Part shown: positions 1 through 11,422 of the stretch, in pieces
Numbering within the stretch: position 1 is the first letter of the stretch
Layout: each line of letters starts with the position of its first letter
Assembly (NCBI GenBank): GCA_039654915.1
Contig: CM077599.1
Coordinates: 2,358,501 to 2,422,500, forward strand
Direction of reading: 5' to 3'
DNA: 64,000 nt
Origin: Aquilaria yunnanensis
Lineage: Eukaryota > Streptophyta > Magnoliopsida > Malvales > Thymelaeaceae
Notes under the pieces: generated by a model
What the model saw: the letters and a program-made list of their open reading frames with translations, nothing else
Told to the model about the DNA's origin: nothing
The model's database searches: none
Position numbers and translations under genes: made by a program

Positions 1-21
1 GCAGAGATAGCCAAGAGGGGC

Positions 22-1034
22 TAGGGTTGGGGTGAAAAGGAGCCGGGCTTTTTTCGAGTAGCTCGGGCTCGAGCTCGAGTTGAGGTTTTTCGAGTTAGGC
101 TCAATCTAGCTTGAGCTTGAAAATAAGCTCAAATCCTAATTGAGCTCGAGCTCGAGCCAGAAGGAACTCGGCCCCATATAATAACGGGCCTCTTTAGTAT
201 GACAAAATAAACATGGGCTCGGTAAACAGTTTCAATTTGGGACAGAAATTTCCAGATCTCTGCCACTTCAACACCAAAGCCCCTTTGTCTCCGTGTTTTT
301 TCCCGTCGGTGTCAAGAACGCTAGATTCACCATCCCGCCTCCTCCCTCCATGATGACACCGAAGACGTTCTCAACGCCGTTATCTCTACCTTCTATGGTG
401 TTGATTACGGAGGTCTCACCGCCAATTTGATGAGCGCAATTATTTCGGACGATCACCACCATGTCTCTCCTCTCTTTCAAACTATTGCGACTATTTGCCG
501 GTCAATTCGATGGTCGTGATCCTTTGCCGGCCGTCTTTCAGAGAAGGTAGAGAAGTTCAAATTTCTATTTACGGGGTGTTTTGTCCCGTTCTTTCAACCC
601 TTGCTTGTCGTGTTCAAATGTCTTGTTTTCATTTTTTTGGGCTAGCTGGGTGACCATAGATGGGTCAATGTTGAGAAAATGCAATGGATTCAAATGAAGC
701 AAATCTTGTTATTTGTCTTGAGGGGAAAAAATGGCTTATTTGTGAAATTTACGAATTTAAGGCAAAGCAGCAAAGTTTAAAAAAGTTTGAGATAGGATAT
801 ATCACTTTTCCTTCTCTGGTTATGTATGTAGGAAATTATAGATTCAATCCTTATTTTTATCTAAGTTATAATTATGGTATTGAAGATTTATATGTGTTGT
901 TCGAGCTTGGCGAGCCCTTGAGCCTAGCTCGAGCTCTCGAGCAATTCGAGCTCAACCCGAGTAGTATCAAACAATAAAGGGGTCAAGCTTGAGCCTAGTG
1001 GGCTTAACCTCAGCCCGGCCCATTTTCATTCTTA
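22..1034. mobile_element. Degenerate hAT-like element, GAGCTC-rich (copy A)
   Basis: The left end (TAGGGTTGGGGTGAAAA then GGAGCCGGGC) and the right end (GCCCGGCCCATTTTCATTCTTA) are imperfect inverted copies and match the termini of the better preserved element at 16870-20723. Both subterminal zones are filled with GAGCTC/CTCGAG words (about 60-180 and 900-1010), as in that element. I could not find a convincing 8-bp target duplication, so the exact borders are approximate. The inside is AT-rich apart from a GC-richer block at about 250-540 that holds a 64-codon open frame. Confidence 0.6.
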
Positions 1035-2376
1035 GGCTAAGCCAGAGGCAAATAGAGGTTAAAATGAGAGTTACAATAGTGAGAAGGGAGTGTTAAGGTT
1101 AGGTAATGGCCTTAGGTAGTGGGCCTTGGGTTTCAAGTTGAATTGGCCTAGATTAGATTTGACCCGAACCAACCCGATTTTTACTTTTCATAATCGGTTC
1201 AGGTTCAGGTCAACCTGAACCCTACTTTTTCCATACACTGACCAGACCTTATATGTCTGGTTTCAAGTCGAGTTTCGGGTTAAAGTTAAAGGTTTTCAAC
1301 CATACAAGAAATGCATATATAATCTTAAATAAGTAAAAGTATCAGTTTTATATCATAGTTTGTTACAAGTATGCATTGGACTCCTTAGATGTTTATTTGA
1401 GCCAATTAGGCCACTGATTAGAAAAAGAGTCAGAGTGAAAATATAATCATTTTTCTTTCCATTTTCCTGAGGTGGAAATTTTTTATGAGTGCTTTTTTTT
1501 TTTGCCTTAATGGTACTCTTTTTACTTATCTGCACGAAACTTTTTTATGGGACTCAATATTTATGGACCCAAAAATACAAGTCAAGAAATGAAACAAATT
1601 TCTTGTATATTTTCTAAAAATTGTTTAATTGGATGTTTTGGGGATTGTGGAAGCTTATCATTTCATTCTATCTATTTTGAATAAAAATGAACCAAATTAA
1701 TTTTTTATCTTCCTAAAGAAAACCTAATAATAGTTTTGATATTTTTGAAGCACAAAGTTAATGGTAAACTAAATAACTATATAGTGTCCTTACAAAGATC
1801 TGTACATATACCTATTTTGTTTACTAGAGATTAAATAATGTGTTATTAATTTTATTGAGTTTTCACTTAACTTGTATACCATTTGAAATTCTACAATTTA
1901 ATAAGTTTGACAAAATTATACCCTTTTTTTTTTATCAAGTTTTCCTTTGTAAGTTGGATATGAAAAAAATGTGCAAAAATATTCTGAAAAATTTATTTCC
2001 AAGTGATTATTAGGTAGATGAAATGTTAGCTTTCAAATTACATTAATTCTAGATAAAAATAATAATAAAATTAAAATAATAATAATTCAAATAAATTTTT
2101 AAATTTTCAAACAACACAGCTTTATGTAAGGTTTGAATGAATAAAAAAAGACAAATAAATAAGGCCGAGAACTATATATAAACTATGTAGCTAACAAAAT
2201 TAACCATCACACTTGGTGGCCCATGTGGCCCTAAACTATAATTTATGGGATAAACTACTGACAAAAATTGATATTTATCATACCTTTAAGTACGATAAAC
2301 ATGGTTTGCAAATGGATTTTCACATGTCATATGGCAGGTGCCTACTAGGGCACTGTATAGTCATCCCAATGCAGAT
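1035..2376. other. AT-rich intergenic sequence
   Basis: No gene is supported. Around 1140-1280 there is a stretch rich in words such as AACCCGA and GGTTCAGGTTCAGG, which resembles degraded hAT subterminal sequence. The rest is AT-rich with homopolymer runs and only short chance frames. Confidence 0.5.
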
Positions 2377-3266
2377 TAGGGTGAAAATGGGTTGGGCCTA
2401 ACCCGAGCCTATTAGGCTCGAGCTCAGCCCCTTGATTGTTTAATACTACTCAGGCTCGAGCAATTTTTCAAGTTCGAGAGGCTCGAACAACACATATGAA
2501 TCTTTAGTACCAGAATTATAACTTACATGAAAGATAAGAACTAAATCTATAATTTTCTACATAGATAAACCAGAGAAGGGAAAATTATAGATTCTACCTT
2601 AAATTTTTAAGTCTTTGATGCTCTGCCCTGATTTCACAACAAGATCTGCTTCAATCGAATCCATTACATTTTTTCAGCTTGGCAAAGAATTGAATTGCGA
2701 TCATCAAATTGACTGACAAAGAATTGAATCATAATCATCAAAGAATCAAAACACAATCATCAAAACAATTGGCTGATTGTTGGGGCGTCAAGCTTGAGGC
2801 TCATGAAGGGCAAGTAATCTGGGCCTGTAACTCGATTGCCCAAGCCCACTTAACCGGCAATCGTCGATTAATGAAGGCTCAACCTTGCGTGGGGCTATCA
2901 TCGCAACATTGATGGAGATCATTGTCATGTTGGCATTGATCTTGGTGGTTACCACCGACTAGGTGAGACAGTGGGTAGATTAGTCAACTAAGGATAAGGC
3001 TGCGATTTAGGCTTAGCTGCTTGGAGGAGTAAGGGTTAGAAGGACTTAGAAGTTACAACCTGATGAAAAATGGACAAAAAGATTCGAGCCCAATAGGCCC
3101 GCAAGCTCATAGAGCTGGATATCTTGAGGGTCGAACTCGGCTACAAATTTTGTTTAGCTCATTTTTCTACTCGAGTTCGAAAAAAACTGAGTCACCTAAC
3201 TCGAAAAACCTCAATTCGAGCTCGAGCTTGTGTTACCTGAAAAAGGCCTGGCCTTTTTTCACCATA
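2377..3266. mobile_element. Degenerate hAT-like element, GAGCTC-rich (copy B)
   Basis: The left terminus TAGGGTGAAAATGGG and the right terminus (reverse complement TATGGTGAAAAAAGGCC) form imperfect inverted repeats of the same family as the elements at 22-1034 and 16870-20723. Subterminal GAGCTC/CTCGAG words occur at about 2400-2480 and 3070-3230. The flanking 8-mers (ATGCAGAT and ACACATAT) agree at only 5 of 8 positions, so this is an old copy or the border is off by a few bases. No transposase reading frame is present. Confidence 0.6.
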
Positions 3267-3764
3267 ACACATATTTGTTTGCTTTGGAGGCCTCCCTTCA
3301 TGTTTAGATACCTACTTGATTGTGCTTTGGGGAAATTACTGTTATTTTTTGTTTTTAGGGCGGGGTTCATAATAAAATAAAAAATAAAAATTGAAACTTC
3401 CAAATACAATATATGTACACATACACAGACTTAAAGTTTTTCCAATAAACATTTTATATATAATTTTCAAGGAAAAATAACTTTATTTTTAATTGTATTT
3501 GAGGTAAACAGTAAAGGATTCAAATTGGGGCCGTATATATGACACTATTTATTAGGGTTGTGCATCAAACCCGATTAACACGTAAAACCGTATAATTTGA
3601 TATGTACTAAACTAATAGCATGTGGTTTCGGTTACCATCCGAGTTTAGAAATATTAAAACTGAATATCATATAGTACGGTTATGATTTTTTAATGTCATA
3701 ATCAATAAAAACCACACCAACCCGATAGGAAAGACCTAATCCAATATAAATTAAAATTATATAC

Positions 3765-4800
3765 TGTTGGCACTCAATTTTATCCGGGTACTAACTTTTG
3801 TTTAGTTCTATGTTAGGAAAATTAGTTTAGATAGCATTTTTGTTTTTGGGGGGCAATTTGGTCTTTTTGACCATTTTATAACTTAGGAAGTGTGTAGAAT
3901 TAAGTGCGCTTATATTATGTTATCATTTTGTGTTACGCATTCTTAGGAATTTAGAATGGTCATCTAAATTAGAGAGTTTGAGACAAATCTGTCAAAATTG
4001 GAAAGTTTGAGGTAAATTTATCAAAATTGAAAAGATTGAGGCAAATCTGGCAAAATCATGAAATTCTTCGAAAATCTGGTTATTTTTACAAAGTTTTAGG
4101 CTAAATTTGGGTTAAATTGCAGTTCCGCCTAAAGATGGGGACCATATCAGTTTCCTGAGAGAGTTCTTGGACTACAACAGATATTTTGTTCAAATTATCT
4201 CCTAACCTCATCAAATTGAATTTGGTTGAGTTTTAAACTTGGAAATATGGTTAATCTCGCCTAAGACCCCTTACTATAAATATGGGTCACCAATTAAAGG
4301 AAAACTGGAAGAAATTCGTAATCCTAAGGTCCTGGCTAAAAAAGACAAAACTGCAACCTTTAGCCCCTGATTTTTCTCTCACAGATCCCCAAAAACCCTA
4401 ACCTTTTCCAAGCTAACCCCGCCGCCACGCTCAACGCCTCCAACTTCAAAACACCTCCGATGATCCTCAGTAGACGTCTCGTCCCCCGTCCCGCAGCCAT
4501 CCCAGCTGCATCCCCATTTCCGTCAACGCCAGAACGAGGGAGAAACACCGATCGTGTCTTGGCCTCCCTCCATCCCGTTGTCTCCGCCACCGCCAATCCT
4601 GCCCAGCTGCTCACCGCACCGCCGCCGGTGAAGCCCGAGCCTCGCCGCCCTCTCTTCGATTTCCGAATTGAAGGAGGAAGGAACCAGATCCGACGAACCC
4701 GTTTCCAAAACCCGCGAATCTGACCAGTCTCCCGCCGTTGACCCGGCAAGTGCTTCTGCTTGTGGTAAAACTCTTGATTAGCCTCCAGGTCTTTCTATTT
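3765..4800 (+). mobile_element. LTR-like sequence, right boundary unknown
   Basis: The stretch opens with TGTTGGCACTCAATTTTATC. A near-identical opening (TGTTGACACCCAATTTCGTC) stands at the very end of the window, and both look like the 5' end of a plant retrotransposon LTR. A TATA-like CTATAAATATGG at about 4275 would fit the LTR promoter. A GC-rich, proline-rich leader-like tract follows (4370-4760) with a chance 87-codon frame (4460-4723). No primer-binding site, polypurine tract or gag/pol was recognised, so this may be a solo or truncated LTR. The end coordinate is a guess. Confidence 0.4.
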
Positions 4801-7800
4801 CATTCATTCATTCGCTAACTGTCTTTTATTTTTCAGATTAGTCACTGACAGCAAGGTTTTATTTTTGTTCTTCTTTGTCTTCTTTGTTATTGTTTGTTTG
4901 GCCATGCATAAAGCTTAGCTATTAAATTCACATAGGGTATAATCTAGGATATTTATTTCTTAGTCCGTTCTTTGTTTATTTTAGAATGGTTTAATTTTTT
5001 TTTAATTCCTACAAAGCACCTAAAGGTTAATAATACACTAAAATTATTGGTTAAGTAATTGTAAATTACTCAAAAAATTTTCAAGTATACATTCTTGGTG
5101 ACTTGATAAAATCCTGAGATGAATTATTCATTCAAAACTGATTAACCTAATAAGATCATAGTTTGAACAAGGCGCTTCTTCCAAATTCTTGGTGGATTTG
5201 ATAAAATCTTGAGACTTTAAGGACGTCTAGGATTTCATATCCGATTGGTCTGGTAAGATTTACGGTTTTGAATTAAAAAAAAACTAAGCATAATTAGATT
5301 ATTTTTTTATCAACGATTAGTTAAGGAAGCAAAGATTTAGAAAAAGACAAAACTGAACCCCCATGATAACAGTTTCTGGGCGCTATAATAAGGTTGTTTT
5401 AGCGTAACTGACTTACAATTTCAGAATCTCTCATAGATCATAACAAGTATCCAATCAACCTAAGTGTAAATTGATTGGTGGTAACTTTTAAAAACACGTT
5501 GCTACATATACCTAATTAGCTAATTCTCTTTCCTATTTAATCTCTAATTCTATCATTTAAAACTAATTTCTTAAACCAAAAATTAAAGTCCAATACTTAA
5601 AGAAATGTCCAATCCATATTGATACTTATAAATATTTTATTGATATCACTTATTTTACACTTTCACAGAGTTTTCCATAAAACCACCTAAGTCTCATTTT
5701 CCTCCTAATGCCACTGATAACTGAAATGCTATTCTTGTCTTCCTCTTCTAGGTAAAGAGACATATTTTTTTTACTTTTTTTTTCCTAACTCATTCAAATA
5801 TGATAAATTGAAATTATTATGTTTGGTTGTGAATGATGTCTTTGGCATCATTGTGTGGGCGTTGAGGTTTGAGGAAATACCCTTTGCTTTGATGGTCCAT
5901 GGTGATAAAATGTTGTAGATAAGGAATTTCTTATTTTTGTGTTTTGGTGATTAAAAAAACAGTAGGTTTCTTATATATGTAGCATTTAGAATGATAATGG
6001 CTTATTTGAGATTTAAATTACTTATGTGTGTTAGTTTTATGAACTGGATTGTATTTTTATTTTGTTATTTATATTATGTGCATATATTAATTATTTCAAT
6101 TTAGTATAATAGATTTGTAATGTAAAAAAATCGCAATCAAACTGCAACCGAACCCATTTATACGGTGCAATTTTTTTCAAATTTATATACAAAGCGGTGT
6201 GATTATAGTTTCTAAATTGTAAAACTGTTTACATGTTGTACAATTACATGTTTGACCATAAATCGTATTAATCCGCACCACAAACACCACTACCATTTAT
6301 CACTCTTATTCGCTTTTTCCTCAATGTTATACACATGGTTTTAAAAATAGTTTCGTGCTGGCCGGTATAGCCGGTATGTCTTGGTTCCGCCTCAAAACAG
6401 TATGAAAGTAGCCGGTAAGGTCTTTTCTTCTGTAGCAATTTGTGCTGGTTAATACTCCCATCTCGGTATGGATTGAAGCTACCAGTTGGCCATGGCGCAT
6501 TTCTGTTCAAAGAAAACCCACAAGAATCCCCAAAATCTTGATGAAAGTTAGAAGACATGGAAGTAGAAATGACTCATCAGTAGGGCAAGATTAAACCCTA
6601 GAAACTATATGGATTTGATAGGATTTTGACATGGACAGAGGTTTGGTGCCGGAGGAGGAGAGGGAAGCTGCTAATGGGTAGCTGGAGAATGAAAAAGGAG
6701 AGTAAAGTAAATGGTCTACAGTACATGGTTGGTCAAAAGCTGAGAACATGGGTACAAGCTTCTTGGACTTTATTTCACCCAACTACGACCCTTCACAAGT
6801 TCACACTCTTTATTTTCTCCACTCACAAGTTCACAGTCTTTATATATTAATATATTTGAGGCGATATGATACGATACCGAATATATACTGTATTATTAAA
6901 AAAATCATACATTATCCAATACAAGATTTTAAACCTTAGTTATACACCACAACAAATTTTTGCGCCTGACCATTCTACTCCGGCAAGCTACAAAAACAGT
7001 GCAGGTCCAGCTGATCATGCCAACTACAGGTAAAGGGCAGCTGGAGTGAATGAAATTCATGTAATTATATAGCTATTATGTATGAACATAAACTTAAAAG
7101 CTACGATACGTATTTTCATAAATCGCATCACATACAAATTTGTTTTGAGTATGTCCGCAATGTGTGCATGATTGATCTTGATCATTGTTGCTCCCAGATG
7201 TATGTGCATACAATTCATGCTTTTCAAAAATTGAAGTTTAAGTGGGAAAAAAAAAAGAGAGAAATAAAGAAAGAAATTAAGAAAAAGTGGCTCCTCGAAA
7301 TAAAAACGGAAGTTCAATTATGATAAGGAGAGGAGGACTTTAGAATTTTCTATATAAACGCAAACGTTGACAAGGACGTGAAAAAAACAGCTATTAAGTG
7401 CATGTCTTTTGAGACCACCAATAATTCACTTTTCAATTCAACACTCAAATATATATCTAATTTGTTAATCAATTAGACCTGTTTCGTGTACAACACTTTT
7501 ATGATGTCGACAAAAATCATCAATATTAGGTTGGGAGAGATAAGCATTAGACGGCCCCTTGTAGCGGCTGATTTTCCTTTTTTTTTTTTTTTTTTGGAAA
7601 AAAAATTATTTGCCCTTAGAGGGTTCGGGTTCTTAAAATTATACAACCATATTTTTTTTAGCTGCTTTGAGTCACTTTCAGAGCCGATTTCAGGCCCCCG
7701 AGTAAGATTTTATAATTTGATGGGTTTGCCGAATTTTCCACGCTGTTTGTTGTCAATTGTTGTTATTCACGTTTCGGCCTTGAAAAAATGGCTGCTAGCA

Positions 7801-10439
7801 TTTATGAATTAATTATTCAAAAAGTTTGTCCTAAGAATGTTGATTTTTTTTAAATTTTTTTTTAATATTTAATTTATCTAACTACCCTCATTTAAATTTT
7901 AAATATACAAAATTTCACAAATTTTTTTTTATTTTAATTTAAATTCATCCTACACAAAATTTAAAATTAAATTTCTCAAAATTTTTGATTTCATGAGCAT
8001 AAATGAACAAAAAAATGACACAAAATACATATACTTTATCTCCATATTCAAAAAAATGTTTCATTCATTATAAAATCAGGAAGTATCATCTATAATGCTC
8101 TGCGTACTGACAGACTTGGTCAAATATTAAAGCACAGAACCAAAAATCGGAACTTAGTACGGGCATGATTTACATTAGTCTTCCAATATATGCAATGGTA
8201 GGAGTTGTTTAATTTATACGTACGTACCCCAAAAAGCTACGGGAACCGACTCAAGTACAGTTTTGAACATCTGAAAAACAAAGAACACGCTTTCCATCCT
8301 CACGCCGCCCCCTGTATAAATGCGTTGTTTTCCAATTGCTTAAACTGTGCCCTTCTGGAAATAAAAGCTTCTGTAAATTAGTACTACCCACCCCTCAAAT
8401 ATTATTCTCGCCTCTTAATTTCTAAGCTTAATTCCCCTAATTAAATACATGCGATTAATTAGTTAATCACCCTAACATTGTCTCAAATTTCCTGCGGTAT
8501 CGCGATGTATCCCAAGAAATACTGCATACTGCATGGTAACGTGCTCGTGGTTTGTCGGGTTTTGTCTAAAAATCACTGGTTTTTATATATATTTTATATC
8601 TTAAAATATTATTTTTTATATAATATTATTTTATGAAATCTATAACTATATATGACACGGTATACTATACAATATATATATAATTTACAGGATGTGGTAT
8701 ACATAATGATGGTGGTACAGAACACTCTGGACCTTAATCATTTCTAATTATAATTACAATCATATATCAAATGGTTGTTAATTAATTTTACTGATTTATA
8801 ACAATTGTTGTGAAATAGTAGCTGTCCAAGAACAATTTAAACGCGAGACAATGTTGGATCCGTCTACCCGCACAAAAGTGCCGGTGAGAGCGTAAAGCCA
8901 AACCACAAATTTAAAGAGCAATAGTTGAGGTTATTCAAATATAGAAATTAAACTATTGTTACTTTGGTGGTAACTTCTGCTGCTAATAAAGCAGAACCAC
9001 CAAGTGAAAAAGATCACATGCTTCTGCTTTTGTTAGTGGTTCAGGGGTGAATGTGGAAATGGTATGAAACTGCCTTTCCTTTCCGTCGCATGATGCCGTT
9101 GCTAAACCTAAAAGTTGAGGGGGGGAAAAAAAGGGAGACAAGGAGCATTATTAATTACTTTTCGTTCACCATTTTAGGGCCAAAAAAAAAAAAGTAACAA
9201 ATATTTTAAAACTGGAGGCGTAATTATATTGAATAAAAAGTTTTTATCAGAAATAATCTGTAACCTGTAATCCAATCAAGTTTTCGTAATATCGTTATGT
9301 CAAAACTCCAAAAATCTACAATGATAAAGCACTACAAAGAAACTTGAGAAATCAAAATGATCTGCATACAACTGTTATATACAACTTTTCAGGTCACAGA
9401 AACACTTAAAATTTCAAAACAACGTGCTACCAAGGGCTTGGAACATCAAACAATCACAATTACAAAAATAAGACTAATAATTTGGAATACTTAGAAAAAT
9501 AGTTACAAATAAACATGAATTAAATTTTGCGTTTAGTTTATCTATTTAAATAGACTATTTTGATCTTCAAATTATTGTAAATTGAATCTAGATCATTATA
9601 CTGATAAACTTTACTTACCAAGTTTAGTAAGGATTTTAGACGAGCTTCAACCAAGCGTTTCGCATGCAAGTCACTATCTGTGTAGTTCTCATTTTTTTCC
9701 CTCAGAGAATTAACTAAACGTGCTTACTGGGTCCGTTAATTTATAACCATCTTTGGGGTCATTTTCACAACTAATGAATACGAGTTGGATATGATTGGTT
9801 GATCGGTCACGTGCCTTGCACACGCGCATCAGGTTTGTACTGCTCACACTTTCCCACATCGATTGGTTGATTGATCATGATTGCTATTCTATGCACAGTG
9901 TCACATCATTTTAGCAAGGAATTTCCTGGCACTGCCTCAAATGTCGCTCTGTCGTTATGGTGTGTTTTAGATAGGTTTTATTCCATATTAGACCCCGTGA
10001 CCCTCTTTTTTTTTTTTTTGTCTCAATTAGATCATATAATTTCATTTTATTTTAGTAAGATTTCTTGGCTTATATTTCACGTCTTATTTAGGCCATTTTT
10101 ATCGCTTGAGTTGTTAATTTTAACAAAATCTTAGTAAAAAAAACAAAAGACAACTCCAATTTCCTAAATTCATTTATTCTGCTCTTAGTCTCTTATATTT
10201 TATTTATCTTGTTTCTAACACTCTAAAAATTATATGTTTAACATATCAATCACTTCTCTTTGTCACTTACCAACTGACATTTTGCTAAAATGCATGGAAA
10301 CACCCTAAAACTCCATGGAACACTATACATCAAACCTTAATTTACCTCTCCATTTAATTTCCAAACATGGGATTGGATGATACAAGTTCTCTTTACATCA
10401 GAAAATTAACTTAACAAAATCAAAAAATAAGAATAAGTG
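4801..10439. other. AT-rich intergenic sequence with repeat debris
   Basis: No gene is supported. Poly(T) and poly(A) tracts occur at about 7577-7600 and 10008-10022. A tract at 6330-6600 has GGTATAGCCGGTAT-type words and probably comes from an old DNA transposon. At 8300-8330 there is a TATA-like CTGTATAAATG, but no reading frame follows. Listed frames here are short, have no recognisable domain and lack codon structure. Confidence 0.5.
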
Positions 10440-11422
10440 CTAAGAGTAGTTGTGAAGAAGGACTTGAAGGTCACACGAGTCGGCTATGAGGTGGAGGGCC
10501 TCCATGACACTATCAAAGATGAGGATATGGCAAGGGATGTGTAGGATGCCCCTTTAGTCGTAGTCGTACTCCTTAGTGAAGCTGTTAAGGAGGCCCACAA
10601 AGACGAGGTGGTTGAGCAACTTTGTGTTAATGATAAAGCACTCCAAGTTGTCACACATATAAATGGGGACGTGGCCGTCAGGGACAGATTCATGGCGTCC
10701 AGGCTTACTAACCCAACAAGAGGAGTTGTATCAAATGAGGTTATGCTGGGAGGAAATGTCAGCCATGCGGGAGGGTCAGATTGGAATAGTTAAGGAGGCC
10801 TATGAAGATGGGATTTAAAAACATTTGAGAGCAATGAATGATTGGGATGGTCACCGTTAGGGTTAAGGTTTGGGGGTTGAGATTCTCTTGCACCGACAAC
10901 ATCATTCTCACTACTTATGATGTCATCATCCTGACTAGTAGCCATGCTTGCTCCACCCAGAAGGTGCCATATCTTTTAAGGAAAAGGAAGAGGATCATCT
11001 TGTATTTACAAAGCTTAGCTTTCATAAATCTGCATTGCTTTGCTTGATTTTGTGTTTGGGTTGTGGGTTATTCTAGTATTGGGAAGAAATGGACGATTTA
11101 GATCCGAATTTGTTGTTTGGGGCTTCTAATTTTAATTGTTTAATAAATAAGTGTACAAATTAATGTTTTGATATGTTTCTTTTGTTGATATTGTGATTTA
11201 CAAGTTGTGTTTTGTAGATAGACATTTTTTGCAAAATCGAAGCTTATCAAGAAGATGAATCATTTTGATTTCCAAAAGAACACCATCACAACATGTGAGA
11301 AGATGAGGGGCTTACTCTCGATTTGTGATTGGAAGGGGCCAGTTTGCTATCCCAAGCCTCGAGAAGTTAGGGTTGTTTCTAGCAGTCTGGCAAGGCCTCT
11401 TTCATCTTTCATTTCCAAGTGA
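10440..11422 (+). pseudogene. Decayed coding-like tract, origin unrecognised
   Basis: This tract is less AT-rich than its surroundings and reads as broken coding sequence. One frame runs from about 10565 to 10791 with an internal ATG at 10608, and is preceded by in-frame stops. A 39-codon frame starts at ATG 11303 and stops at 11420-11422, with a hydrophilic tail containing CDWKGPVCYPKPREV. Just upstream, at about 11215, TTTTGTAG could be a splice acceptor. I do not recognise a family. It may be a gene fragment moved by a transposon or a decayed gene. Confidence 0.3.

Noticed and set aside
4460..4723. 87-codon proline-rich frame as a gene start
   Set aside because: It lies downstream of an LTR-like promoter, has no recognisable domain, and overlaps a 129-codon frame on the other strand; it is better explained as GC-rich LTR leader.
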